Under the pieces are notes generated by a model that was given only the letters and a program-made list of their open reading frames with translations, was not told the origin of the DNA and searched no databases. DNA of 64,000 nucleotides from Adiantum capillus-veneris (taxonomy: Eukaryota; Streptophyta; Polypodiopsida; Polypodiales; Pteridaceae), in the NCBI GenBank assembly GCA_014529385.2, contig CM043947.1:121470891-121534890 (forward strand), written 5' to 3'. This document shows positions 1 through 10,708 of the stretch, piece after piece. The position numbers and the translations under genes were made by a program. Within the stretch, counting starts at the first letter, position 1. Every line of letters starts with the position of its first letter.

Positions 1-427
1 CTCGTCATGGAATTGCGGTTCGATATGTTTGTGTTAAATACATGCACACTAGGTGTTATGGGCCCTAGTGTTTAACACCAATTTATTCGGAGCGGCATGC
101 AACTTCATGGACATTATTGTTTCTGCAATTTTTTGCACTGCCAGTGCAATCTCTCTTGCAGACTTCGTATGAGTTTACACCCTGCCATACAACGCGATGG
201 CTGAGTATGGGTGTTTGTGATTGGCTGCTTGAAACTCCAATCTGCTTTCAACCTAGTTGGTTGTCTCCATTCCATATCGAGTATATGGCTGGATACTCAA
301 TGATTGAGTCATAGTTTGTTGTCAGTCATGGGCGACTTTCTGTAAGTGGTTGGGGGAAAGCACCTCACTCTTACTACTGCTATTCATCCCGCGTAGGATG
401 GGCAGTTTACAAGCATTCTATTTAGTA

Positions 428-490
428 CTAAAGGATATGCAAAGTGCATACGTTAAATCACGCTAAAGGATATGCTAAGTGCATACGTTA
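428..490. repeat. Short direct repeat, 28 bp units, period 35
   Basis: Two copies of a 28 bp unit beginning CTAAAGGATATGC (428-455 and 463-490) differ by one base and are separated by 7 bp. No gene overlaps them. They lie upstream of the polypurine tract near 1095, in what is probably the degraded 3' part of a retroelement. Confidence 0.9.
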
Positions 491-692
491 GCAAGAAGTG
501 GAACAACTGGATCGGTTACCTTTCTAGTTTGGAGTTTGCTTCATATGATGCAAGGCATGTTACGGCTAGTTTTAGTCTCTACCTGTTATTCTCAAGTTAT
601 CAACCTTAATCATCAGTTTTGATGCGGTTGGCTAATGGCAAGAAACCATAGCAAGTCAAGGACTTGGTTGCTGCTGATGAGTATGTCAGCAT

Positions 693-780
693 AGTACTTT
701 CATGGAAAGATGAGCTGAGGTTATATTGCACATTCAAGTACTTTCATGGAAAGATGAGCTGAGGTTATATTGCACATTCA
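693..780. repeat. Perfect 44 bp tandem duplication
   Basis: The 44 bp segment at 693-736, starting AGTACTTTCATGG, is repeated immediately and identically at 737-780. The length is close to the 45 and 46 bp tandem duplications found later in element C. Confidence 0.95.
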
Positions 781-957
781 AGTACCTCCAGAAAGTCTGA
801 AACTTGGGTATACATTTAGACACCTCTTCGTTATGATAACTCGTTTAACATACTCAAGTGAGTTTTAAATGGAGTCTTCTCATATTGTTGGTTACGGGCC
901 GGTTAACCAAGACGGTTGTACAGGGACAACAATGTGGAAAATCAAGATGTTATTCTT

Positions 958-1108
958 GATTTCATCGAACCTCCCAATAAACCAGGTTTCGATTCAACAA
1001 ACCGTTGGATCCCTGAGGGATGCCACGATAGAAAACATTAGTGTTCTTATGCAGATACCACCACTTGTGTTTTCGAGGACGAAAACTCTTCCAAAGGGGG
1101 AGTAGTAA
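958..1108 (+). pseudogene. Degraded 3' tail of a retrotransposon polyprotein with polypurine tract
   Basis: One frame reads through a tail containing CVFEDENSSKGG, broken by one stop (TAG near 1051). Tails of the form FEDE-N-x-x-KGG just before the polypurine tract are common at the 3' end of plant LTR retrotransposon pol genes. The purine run AAAGGGGGAG at about 1093-1102 is followed within seven bases by TGTCAGG, a plausible LTR start. No catalytic domain is visible in 1-957, so the family is not assigned. Confidence 0.4.
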
Positions 1109-1640
1109 TGTCAGGACACGGGTCCTACGGGCAGGGCCCTACCTTAAAAGGGGTCACGGACCCCGGCCACGGACCCCGGCCACGGGCCAGCTAGCAGTGT
1201 GGACAAGGGATCCTAGGGCTAAGAGCCTATAAGTATGGGCGGTTGGGTGGAGGATCAAGGTCTCTAGCTCCTAGGGTTCTCATATTACATGCCCATGCAT
1301 ACTCATGACCATGCATACCCATGCATGCACATCCTCATACATGCCATACACATACCTTAAGAAACGCTAGCCTTAGGCTAACTTGATCTATACTAACTCA
1401 AATTTAATTCTGAAACTTGGTAACTCAAGATAGACCTGGAGGTAACAGATACGACTACCTGCCATGTTAACTAAGTCAACGTCAGTTAACAGAAGCTCCT
1501 AAAGACTGAAGATGTATGGATGCACATCGAGGATGAATGCAAAGAAGCAGTAAAGATTGGAGTTACATATTTTTCATGTTTTCCCAAAATGGTCACGAAT
1601 TGTAAATTCCCAATTTATTTCAAGCCATTATAATATTTCT
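1109..1640 (+). mobile_element. Putative 3' LTR, right edge not resolved
   Basis: Starts TGTCAGGACACG directly after a polypurine tract. A TATA-like TATAA lies at 1228-1232. A stretch of imperfect ATGCAT repeats (about 1287-1345) follows. No matching 5' LTR is in the window and no convincing CA end with a target duplication was found, so the right boundary is only a limit. Confidence 0.35.
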
Positions 1641-2383
1641 TATGTGTTACGGGCTCAATGGGAGTTCCAAGTTGTAAAGAATAGGTCACTTAGTGTGCCT
1701 AGGTTGCAGATTCAGTAAGTGGTGAGCCCTAAAGGCCTTGGGCGCTCGGACATTGCATATTTTTAACCTAGGTATATAAGGCAGTGTGTGAATTAGAAAT
1801 TAGGGTTCTCAAGTCATTTGTTGAGAGCACTCTTTGGTGAGAGCTCTTGAGGTGTGTAGCTATGGAGTCCTTGAGCTTCTCCTTGCTCATGAGACTTGAT
1901 TAACACTAATCAATGATTCATTCTCTCTCACGATGCCTCTCTCCTACTTCTTATGATTGTTTATGATGCTTAGATTAACTAGATCTTAACTAATTAGTGG
2001 TTAATCCCTCTCTAATCTTGTGTGATTGCCCTCTTTTTCTTGTGTGTGCATGTAGGTTTGATTGGAGTGTGGTGCTCAATAGATCTATTTGTGTGCTTGC
2101 GATTAATGTGTTGCATGATAGGATTAGTGTTGTGTGCGTCTTGCAATCGTAGTGTGTGTGATTGGGTTGATTAGAGGTGAAGAGAAGTGGATATGGAGAT
2201 TTCCCTTTGCGGCTTCGCTCCTCCATAGGCCGAGAAGCTCACCTCGTAGAGTTAACCATTTGTGTTGCCACGATTAGCTCACTAACCGTGTGAATGTTTC
2301 CATGCCCTAGCAGGGTGGCTCATCCCTCCGGATTGATAATTTTGTTGGTCATTGGAGCTATTGCAACGATGTGACCCCCAACA
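1641..2383 (+). mobile_element. Putative 5' LTR of element A
   Basis: Inferred backwards from the primer-binding site at 2386. The sequence ends CCAACA just before it and carries a TATA box, TATATAAG, at 1773-1780, about 600 bp upstream of the end. TG dinucleotides near 1643-1646 could be the LTR start, but no second copy exists in the window to fix it. Confidence 0.45.
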
Positions 2384-2385
2384 TT

Positions 2386-2403
2386 TGGCGTCGTTGCTGG
2401 GGC
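2386..2403 (+). other. Primer-binding site, tRNA-Asp-like
   Basis: TGGCGTCGTTGCTGGGGC differs at only a few positions from TGGCGCCGTTGCCGGGGA, the tRNA-Asp primer site well known in Athila-type and other plant Ty3/gypsy elements. It sits 2 bp after a CA-ending sequence, as expected for an LTR/PBS junction. Confidence 0.65.
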
Positions 2404-4868
2404 CGATGGCCTACGCTAGTGTAATTGTGGCATAAACGAATGCGTTCCCTCACTAATTTAACTACTAATTTCGCTTGTGTGTTTATGTTTTTTTGGATTT
2501 TGAATGTGTGTGCATGAAGCATTGTGTTCATAATTTCCTAATGTGTGACCATATCTTGCCAATTGTGTGTTTACACACACTAATTTCTCACTAACCCTTT
2601 GCTAATTTGACTTATTTTTGCTAATTTACTAATGTGCTATGAAGGATTGGAGCAATCGACCATCCAACTGATCTTCAACGAAAAGGTAATTAAAGTGGTA
2701 TTCTCAACCTCCCTAGAATCTAGAGATGTGTATAATTGTGTAGATATCCCACCAAGATGCAATGTATGCTATGCTATGTTGATGCAATGCAATGTTGATG
2801 TTATGGATTGAGAATTTTGCGATTTTCCGTTTTCACGCCGTCGTAATGCCGAAATTTTTAAGAATTGGCGGTGTATGATTTGACAAGTTTCAATTGCTAA
2901 TTGATGATTGTGGATTGCTAATTGGGTGCCTAATTAAGTTGATTACATGTTTAGATGGTCAATTTTAGGTGTGTGTGCACTAAAATCAAGTGTGTGCGCA
3001 CTCTAATTGAGTGTGTGTATGCTAATTTTAGGTGGGTGTGCACTATTTTGCCTATGTTTGAGCACCTAGAAATCAATGTGTGCGTTATGATTTGTGAATT
3101 GTGATGATTGATATGTATTGTGCACATGCCAAACTATTGATTTGTGAAGTCATATTGCAAATTCGATAAATTTCACCCTTTTGTGTGTGCACTTAAAGAT
3201 TGGCAAAAACTTCCAATTTTTTTAGTGTGTGTGTGTGCCTAAAAAGTGTGTAATTTACATGGTTAATTCAATGTTTTGATTGCATAGATGATGTGTGTAA
3301 TGATGAAATGCTGCATTTTTTTTGCTCAAAACAGGGATTTACACAATCTAATTGCGTCAATTTTTGACCTATTTTTGTCGGTAGTTTTGCCGGTTTAATT
3401 CCCTAGTTTTGATTTTATTGATAAAATTGTTGGCAATTGAATTGATGTGATTTGTGCAATTTTATTTGGATGCACCATTTGACAACGTGTGAACAATTTG
3501 TAGAAATTTTTTTGGATATTTTTCGGATAATTTTTGGTAATTTTTGGTATTAATTTTTGGATAATTCCATAGAAATTGATTTTGCGATCTTTACGAGCTA
3601 TTTTGTGTGTGCATATTTACGATATTATTTTGTTCCCATTTGTGCCCTCTGTGGTCGAGTTTTGAGCGTTTTACTATTTCCGGGGGCCTTGTGGATAATT
3701 TTGTCAAAGTTGCGTTTACGGTAAAATCTGCTATATTCGGTGTGCTTTTGCGTGTCAGAAATGCTCTGTTGTGAATGAAGATGATTTTCTAAGATTCCTA
3801 GAAATTTTTGGACTTTTTTGACAAATTTAGGGATTTTCTGACGATTTTTGGAGTTTTGCTATTTCGGCCTATTTTTGGTATGTTTGGTATTTCTTGAAAA
3901 TTTGAAAATAAAAAATAAAAAATAAAAAATAAATAAAAGGAAGCGGGTTTCGGGCTTCGGTACCGTGCCTTACGGCGCATAAAATACTTCTCTTCTTTTT
4001 CTTCCTTGACCTTGTGTGACCCAACCCTTACACACACACACACACACACACACAAAACAAACAAAAGAAGAAAAGACAAGAAAGTCAACACACAAACTCA
4101 CAATGTCACAAACAAACAAACTCACAAACACACTTTTCTCTCTAGTGTACAATAGAGACCAAAAAAAAAAAAATAAAAAACAAAAACTCAAAAAACATTT
4201 TTTTTTTTTTTTGCTTTTCTTTGTCTTGTTTGTCTTGTTTCTCTTCATTGCATTGCACATGCATCAAACATCCGTACACATCCCCTTCACACGCATTTAA
4301 GCACGAATAGACGTATTTAGAGCTTCGAGAGTCAGATTTCTTTCGAAATTATCCGATTTTGTCGATTTGAACCGTTTTTAGCATATTCAAGTCAGATCAC
4401 ACACATAGACCTTGTTTGACACGGATTTTGTGGGTCTACGATTTTCTAGATTACACGTTTTAGAGCTGTTTCACGCGCAATATTGCATTCTGGCTTGATT
4501 TGACCGCAGAGTCTTATGATTGACCATATTTGACCTCGACTTGCGATAGAGATTCTTTTTGGCCTTGATATTGACCAGATTTAGCTAGTTAGAGCGTGTT
4601 TACATGCAAGATCTCGATTTGGCCGCTTTTGGCTATTCTTAGCACACTGACGCACGATTAGAGCTCGATTTGGTTACTAGATCTACATTTGGCTACGACT
4701 TTGACAGAGCGATCGATTTTAGAGCCTGAAAAAGCCAAAAAGTGCCAAAAAATCCCAAAAAAAGAAAATATAGAAACACGGGGAAAATCTGACACCGAGC
4801 AAACAACGAAAAAGCCAGAAACAACAGAAAATCAGTAGAAACAAAAATCGAGAAGTGCGAAAACAGTT
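2404..4868 (+). other. Long AT-rich untranslated leader of element A
   Basis: About 2.5 kb without a credible gene. It is rich in TG/GTGTGTG motifs, TTTTTGG-type repeats and A or T runs. It lies between the primer site and the first ORFs, so it is best read as an element leader. Confidence 0.5.
4031..4054. repeat. (CA)12 microsatellite
   Basis: Twelve CA units, followed by A-rich and T-rich homopolymer runs at about 4159-4214. The ORFs crossing it are low-complexity artefacts. Confidence 0.95.
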
Positions 4869-5230
4869 TTGGTGATCATTCGAGCCGAGGTCATCACAGT
4901 TCTAGCACAGATCTGGATATTGTTCCCACAGTTCAGACAAACGACGCCAGGGACTAAAAGTCATTGTGTAAACCGAAATTGGCAAGTGCAAGCAATTGCG
5001 CTGCAAATTAGCTTCCAATTGGACAAACAGGAGCACAACTCGCATACGATTGCAGATTAGGATAGTACGAGCAGAAATTTTGCTAATTGATACCAAAATC
5101 TGCCAAGAGACAGTTTTTGTAAATTCAGCCAACATGGACTTAAATCAAGCCGAGAGTTCATGTAGAGCAGAGCAAGCAAGTAGCAGTGCCAACACATGTA
5201 CAACTTCACAAGACTAGATTTTACAGCTAT

Positions 5231-5584
5231 ATGGCTACAATAGAGATAAAGTCTTGTATACATACAGACGGCCATAGATATCTTATGAGCAGTAAAAGCA
5301 GCACAGGAGCCAAGATCCTACTGATCAGAGTGAAGCCAGATTTAGATAACTCCCAGATGTTCACAAACTTTAGTGGACCCAGGTATTGCAAGCTTAAAGA
5401 TGAAGTGCCGATAGAAGTGCAAAGAATTGACCCAAATGGTTATCCAAAAATCAGCACAAGTCCACAAAGCATCCATTTAGTGCATATGCAATCAGGGTCA
5501 TTGTACATGGATTACAGTGGTCAAATCTACAGTCGAGAGCCAGAATTGCAAGATCCAACACATCAACCATTGAAGCCAGTCTAA
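5231..5584 (+). CDS. Element A ORF 1, unknown protein with one Y-x-D-x-x-G-x-x-Y motif
   Basis: ATG at 5231, stop at 5582. I recognise no family. Near the C-terminus it contains YMDYSGQIY (within 5501-5530), the first of several hairpin-like motifs of the form aromatic-x-D-x-x-G-x-x-aromatic that recur downstream in A and again in element B. The frame upstream to about 4869 also stays partly open, so this may be the surviving part of a longer gene. Position after the leader suggests a gag-region product, but this is inference. Confidence 0.4.
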   Translation: MATIEIKSCIHTDGHRYLMSSKSSTGAKILLIRVKPDLDNSQMFTNFSGPRYCKLKDEVPIEVQRIDPNGYPKISTSPQSIHLVHMQSGSLYMDYSGQIYSREPELQDPTHQPLKPV

Positions 5585-5715
5585 TTGGAGAACCGAGCCA
5601 AAGACGGTACAAAGGTCAAGATGGAGCAATCTACAGCTTGATGCTCAGTGTTTTAAAAGAAGATGCTAACAACTTGGCAAGCATAGAAGCAGAAACTTCT
5701 TAGCATGAGCTTGAC

Positions 5716-6963
5716 GTGATAGAGCCAGATGAAATACCACCAGTCATGGCATATTGCTCAGATTGTGGAAGAAAAGGTGGACATTTTGCTGAAGATTGTC
5801 GAAGAAATGCAGACAACAGGGATACATCAACTGCCAACAAGCAAGGTACAGAGCAAGTTGGAAATGAGAATCTCGATGTAAGTGCATTTAACTCGTCACT
5901 TTTAATGCAATCAGATAATTCTGCATTATCATTAGAAGCACCATTAAAAACATTGCAAATTCAAAATCAGCATAAGGATGCACGTGAAAAGCTTACAATT
6001 GATTCTTTGAACAACAAATTCTTGCATGAATTTAGTAAAGGTGTCGAGATATCACCAAAGGTTGAAAAGAATATTAAATTTGCAAATAATTTTGCATACA
6101 CTGACACAAGTGTGCAATCATTCACGAGTCTAAGGGACACATCAAACAGAATGACATTAGCGTTGTATGGCACCCATAATTCATATGCACACTATGTAGA
6201 GCAAAAAGGGAAAATGTACAAAAAGGATCAACCTGTGTTTGAACGGACCACATACCAGCTCATAGAAGTGAGTCTAGTGATAGATCAGAAAGGATGGTTC
6301 ATTATAGAGGAAAGAATCTATTATAGCCCATCCTCTCTAGAGCTGAAGGATATTACTCGAGTGAACTCAAAAATTTGTTCAGAGCCAAACCCTCCTCCAT
6401 CGGAAATCAAGCTTCGATGTTGTGACCAAACGAACATATACTTTGATCAAAACAGTCGTAGATATAGACGGGAGTCTAGCAGCTATGATGCATTGGGTCT
6501 TGAAACCACAAAAGCTCATATCATAGGAGACCCATGGGATAGACAATATCAAGGCAAAGATAATGCTATCTATAGCTTCACTTGGGGAATCATTTGTCAT
6601 GTTTCACAAAGATACATAGGAAACTATGTAGAAGGTTTGCAGATGCCAAACATCAACAATGCTATCCAAAGTGTACCTTCACAGTCCCAAAAGGTGAGTC
6701 TAAATAAGAGTCAATCAATTTTGAATTCTTACATTGAAGCAGGCTATAGTGATCACCCTAGGAAGGGGGAAGCTGTAAAGCCATCAAGCTCAATTTATGT
6801 GCCAAGAAATGCTACACCAAGTAGAAACCCTAGAGCTTCTAGCCAACATACCTCTTCCAAGCAGAAACCATTGAAAGATCATATGGTTGTTGGAAGTTTC
6901 CAATTGACCCAGATTCCATCAGAATCTGCAGATAAATGCTTCTATGAAGATCATCAAGGATAG
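5716..6963 (+). CDS. Element A ORF 2, zinc-knuckle protein, gag-like
   Basis: Open for about 415 codons; the first ATG is at 5746. Residues just after it read CSDCGRKGGHFAEDC, a CX2CX5HX4C knuckle, one residue longer than the canonical retroviral CX2CX4HX4C. Element B has a related knuckle pair preceded by the same AYC. Further on are the motifs HYVEQKGKMY (6190-6219) and IYFDQNSRRY (6436-6465), resembling the motif in ORF 1. No RT, RNase H or integrase follows. The most likely role is a nucleocapsid/gag-region protein of a non-autonomous or decayed LTR element. No catalytic function can be assigned. Confidence 0.5.
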   Translation: MIEPDEIPPVMAYCSDCGRKGGHFAEDCRRNADNRDTSTANKQGTEQVGNENLDVSAFNSSLLMQSDNSALSLEAPLKTLQIQNQHKDAREKLTIDSLNNKFLHEFSKGVEISPKVEKNIKFANNFAYTDTSVQSFTSLRDTSNRMTLALYGTHNSYAHYVEQKGKMYKKDQPVFERTTYQLIEVSLVIDQKGWFIIEERIYYSPSSLELKDITRVNSKICSEPNPPPSEIKLRCCDQTNIYFDQNSRRYRRESSSYDALGLETTKAHIIGDPWDRQYQGKDNAIYSFTWGIICHVSQRYIGNYVEGLQMPNINNAIQSVPSQSQKVSLNKSQSILNSYIEAGYSDHPRKGEAVKPSSSIYVPRNATPSRNPRASSQHTSSKQKPLKDHMVVGSFQLTQIPSESADKCFYEDHQG

Positions 6964-7014
6964 AAGTTTCAGCTGATCTCCACAAATCAAAGTCAAAAGC
7001 CGACAAATCCAATA

Positions 7015-7197
7015 GTGTTCAAACAGTTACATGTGATCAAGCTCACATATGCATATCAAGATGCACATGGTAATGAATATCAACAAGGTCATGACCTTGT
7101 ACAAACCCCTATGGATGGCCCGACTGAAGTCAAAGACTATCTGAAGGTGATGCAAAGCCTCAAGCTTCCAGAACAGGTGGCACAAAACAGTCAATAG
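7015..7197 (+). pseudogene. Element A fragment with a further Y-x-D-x-x-G-x-x-Y motif
   Basis: A short open stretch carrying YQDAHGNEY (7054-7080). It is separated from the 5716-6963 ORF by a stop and a short gap. It is probably a continuation of the same decayed coding region rather than a gene of its own. Confidence 0.35.
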
Positions 7198-7547
7198 AAA
7201 TAGAATAAAGTCAAAAGCTATACAAAGGTCACCACCAAAATCTCCTCCGAAGAGATAGATTCTACCAGAAAGTACAGTGGATCTTCTAAGATCAAGAGTT
7301 ACTTAGATGTAGGTGGACAATGATCATCAATTGCAAAAAAAAAGGACAGTATCACAGCCAATGAAGTCAACATCAATTGAAGAGGTGGTCAAGCAAAGAA
7401 AATGAATAAAGTTCAGCCAAAGGGACATTCCATAACAAAAGCAGTCAATTCAGACAAAGATTGAGAAAATCAAGTGCAACATTGTTGGTGAACGAAGAAA
7501 AGCTGTCAAAAGAAGAGAAGTAAAGATAGATTTGAGACAAGAACCTC

Positions 7548-7775
7548 ATGTCTTTTCGAACTTGGAAAAGATGTGGCCAACACACACTAGAAGATGCTTC
7601 TGAATTCATTGACATATCAGGAAAAAAACGAGCAGAATGCTGGGGAATCATCTCCACTACCATTGAAGTAAGTTCACAAATCATCATAGCTCAATTTCAT
7701 GTGATCACGACAAAGGATATGCCAGACAACATCATAATAGGAATGCCAATGGCCCAGAAGATGTCAGAGATATAG
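7548..7775 (+). pseudogene. Retropepsin-like remnant of element A
   Basis: The C-terminal half reads FHVITTKDMPDNIIIGMP, which lines up with the segment before the hydrophobic-hydrophobic-G-x-P motif of the Ty3/gypsy proteases in this window (for example YPIILGRPW in C and the inner element). The catalytic D-[ST]-G half is not visible, so this is at best a fragment. It lies downstream of the knuckle ORF, the expected position for PR. Confidence 0.35.
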
Positions 7776-7784
7776 AATTCAAAC

Positions 7785-8186
7785 ATGATGGAGTCATCAA
7801 AGACAACAAAGAATGGAGATCAAGACTGGTCACCCGTGGACGACGGTACAAAGTCCTCAAGCACAATTAAAATGGAGACTGATGCCAAAGCAAAGCATAT
7901 TGAAGATGATTGTGTGCGTATGTCGCACGTGTCAATGCAAGTAACTTGCCGATACACTGTGTGCGAGCCACAAATGGCTCCAAGCACACAACAAGACCAA
8001 ACTAGTAAGCTCCAAGATGGTGATGGTGTGTCACTCACCGCTCTACGCTTGCTGTCATGGAGGATTCCTCGCCACGAAGAAGAGGGAGACGCCGCTACGC
8101 CACGCTCAACCGCCTCGCCGCCGTCATGCCGCCGCAATGCTCGATCGCACACACACACTCTCTCTCTCTCACGCTACACACACACA

Positions 8187-8218
<32 letters not shown>

Positions 8219-8235
8219 CACACACACACACAAAC

Positions 8236-8272
<37 letters not shown>

Positions 8273-8339
8273 GGAGATGAAGAAGAAGAAGATGGAGATG
8301 GAGCAAGAGCACTCTTCAATTGCACAAATGAGAGAATGA
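7785..8339 (+). other. Low-complexity region, no credible gene
   Basis: An open frame exists here, but its second half is translated CA repeat (His-Thr) and the first half has no recognisable domain. It is probably the 3' non-coding part of element A. Confidence 0.5.
8147..8271. repeat. Interrupted (CA)n microsatellite, about 125 bp
   Basis: CA dinucleotides with short TCTC and CAAC interruptions, longest uninterrupted run at about 8242-8271. All six-frame ORFs over it are repeat artefacts. Confidence 0.95.
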
Positions 8340-8340
8340 G

Positions 8341-9950
8341 TGAATTTTAGGTTTAGTTGACTTTTATATGAGCTTGTCCTATTCACACTTGGATGCCCAT
8401 GCTTAGCCAACTAATCCCTTGAATGTTCTAGTTAGAGTGCACCTCTCATCGGCGATCACTCTTACCCTTTTTCTATTGGATCGACAAGCCCGGTACCTGA
8501 CTCTACCAAGTAAATAATACAACGTCCGTCGTGGGTGAGAGGGTGTATGTGAGTCCTGAGGGTTAACATGGACGCCTTCCTGATGTGTAGATTTCGTCCT
8601 CGAAAGCTATTGAGTTGAAGCTCGTTCGTCAAGGTGGAAGAGCATTTGAGATGAACGTCCTTAGCCTTCCTCAGTCACTGCAAAATCAAACAACATTGGC
8701 ACAGTAATTGCATTCTCATATACAATTAAAAACATATGCAGTTGTAGACAAATTGATTGGTAATAAAAATTTAAACCATTTGTCAGCAAATAAACATTAA
8801 ATTGCAATATAATCCAACGCATAAACAGTTATGAAGGTCAAAAACTAAACAAGTCTAGGGTCACTAATTTAACGATCGAAAGGCACTAAAGATTGACTAT
8901 TAATACCATGGGTAAGCTTCTTAATTTTCTTTGGTCAATTAAGTTGTTTAATCGCGAGAGCCAAGTATTTCATGTTCGAGGGTTGACTAGAGGCTATACC
9001 TAGAAGACCTTGTAGTTAAGCTACAACAAAAGGAACTCCTCATGAAATCATCGCCTGAGTAATTACCTTTTCTTTGACCCCCCAAAGTCTTGTCACAGTG
9101 ATTCAATTTTGATGTGTGTGCTTATTTTGTATGCCTTGGGTTTTTTGCTTTTTAAGGAAAAGCGCCCACACTGGGAACCTCTAGGGCTCTAGTACCATAG
9201 GCGATACATGTGAGTGAAGTACCAAATCAAGCTGAGATTTCTCTTCGAGCTTAAGATTTTACATTGTGCCACTTTGATTTGTTTTTGTTTGTTCGTTTTC
9301 AGCATTCTAATTTTGAAACTTTTGGCGGGTCATATAACACTGTTACACCTCCCCAGGCTCATCACGCTAGTAAACTCCCTTTATAATACTTAAGCTAAAG
9401 GTCAATAGGGACTAAGCCCACTAGAAAGCCCTAGTACATTTTCACACAATGCTGCGTAAATCGGATTAAGAACCTAAGTAACCATTGATAATTAGGAAGG
9501 CATTCTCCATGGTATTAAGAGAAGATCTCTAACACCTAGCTTGGTCAAACTAGCTTAGTCGGAATGCTTGATTTTTAGACCTAGACAAGTGATTATGACA
9601 AAAAAATTACATTGAATTTAATGTTTGGTACTAAACAAATGTGTCGAATATTATGCTACCAATCACAATTAAAGCAGACAAACATGGATGCAAAAAGATA
9701 AGAGGCAATGCTAATGGACAAGAAACACCTGTTTGCGTTGATAAATGCACTTGATTTGAAGAGTGAGTCGAGATTAAGATTCCATGAAGGTCCAAATCCT
9801 AACAACATCAACACGCTCTTGTACACACTAGGAAACACAAAGAATACGTCTAGGAGGCACATCATTGGGAAAAGGTACCAACACTTATTGAACACAATTT
9901 AAAAAAACATAAGGAACCCTAACCTAATTATTTGCACTTCCCCTAGAGAG
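8341..9950. other. Unassigned 1.6 kb, AT-rich
   Basis: No domain, tRNA or clear repeat was recognised. It may include the far end of the outer element's LTR, whose boundary could not be fixed, and the 3' end of element A. Confidence 0.5.
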
Positions 9951-10361
9951 TCAAGGGAATAGGATATTGTAGAGATTTAAGGCTAAACCCCTATCCTCTT
10001 CGTCGAGATAAACAAATTCATCATCCATGAGACCATATGTGCCATTCATGTACTCATGTAAATCTTCTTCTTCATCATAGGTACCCATGTTTACTAAGAA
10101 GGTCACTAGACACCTATAGTCATCTTGGTCAAAAGGGTAGGCTTGTGCAATGGGAGAAACACTCTCTACTAAGTATGGGTCCGTCGTGGTCAAGAGACGT
10201 ATCAGTCATTCTAACTCCTCGAAATTTCTCTCACATGCTAGCGTACCTACCCAATCCCATTCACATGCAAGCACCGGAAAGACCATGTGGAAAATTTGTG
10301 AAAAGTAACGAGGGTATCTCTCACCCAAGGCAGGAGTGGATGACTCTAGCGTACTAGCCAT
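9951..10361 (-). pseudogene. ORF inside the outer element's 3' LTR, unknown acidic protein
   Basis: From an ATG at 10361 the minus strand stays in one frame to 9951 with a single internal TGA (about 10206). The product starts MASTLESSTPALGERYP and its C-terminal half is very acidic (GTYDEEEDLHEY, DDEFVYLDEEDRG). It begins roughly 130 bp downstream of a TATA box and about 220 bp inside the presumed LTR, so it would be translated from the LTR promoter. No family recognised. A gag fragment or a captured host gene piece are alternatives. Confidence 0.4.
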
Positions 10362-10493
10362 ATCTGTACATGTAAATAGATGGTGAGAGTGCAAATATTA
10401 CAAGGGTCGTGTTCTTGTGCATAATGTGTTTTTATGATTTTGTGTTATGGCTCATGCTCTTTTACTTTTTTATCTTGTTTTTGTGAGTATAAG

Positions 10494-10505
10494 GCTTTAT
10501 ATATA
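10494..10505 (-). promoter_or_regulatory. TATA box in the outer element's LTR
   Basis: TATATATAAAG on the minus strand, 80-90 bp into the LTR and upstream of the LTR-internal ORF. Confidence 0.5.
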
Positions 10506-10584
10506 CATTCCCTAAGATTGGAGATTAAGAGGTCAGGGAGGAAGGTTGAGGGGGAAGCAAGTGAATGATGGATGTTAGCAAACA

Positions 10585-10600
10585 CTCTCCCCTTCCTTGG
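10585..10600 (-). other. Polypurine tract of the outer element
   Basis: CCAAGGAAGGGGAGAG on the minus strand, immediately before the LTR start. It would prime plus-strand DNA synthesis. Confidence 0.6.
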
Positions 10601-10708
10601 GTAGATCATACCTTTTGGAATGATGTCATCACCTTTTGAAACCAATTATTCCAAACTGTTATGGGTGAAGGCTTTAACCAATAGTTTTTGACCACCCTAT
10701 GCGTTCAT

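Larger units (their letters stand above)
9951..10584 (-). mobile_element. Outer element 3' LTR, left end unresolved
   Basis: On the minus strand the sequence TGTTTGCTAACATCC starts at 10584, directly after a purine tract. A TATA box follows within 100 bp. No 5' LTR copy of this element is in the window, so the far end is unknown; 9951 is the limit of the internal ORF, not a measured boundary. Confidence 0.5.

Noticed and set aside
1-957. Host gene at the left edge
   Set aside because: Only short ORFs, stops in all frames and no domain; the polypurine tract at 1093 points to retroelement tail.
8017-8410. Several ORFs on both strands across the (CA)n tract
   Set aside because: They translate dinucleotide repeats (His-Thr or Cys-Val) and have no other support.
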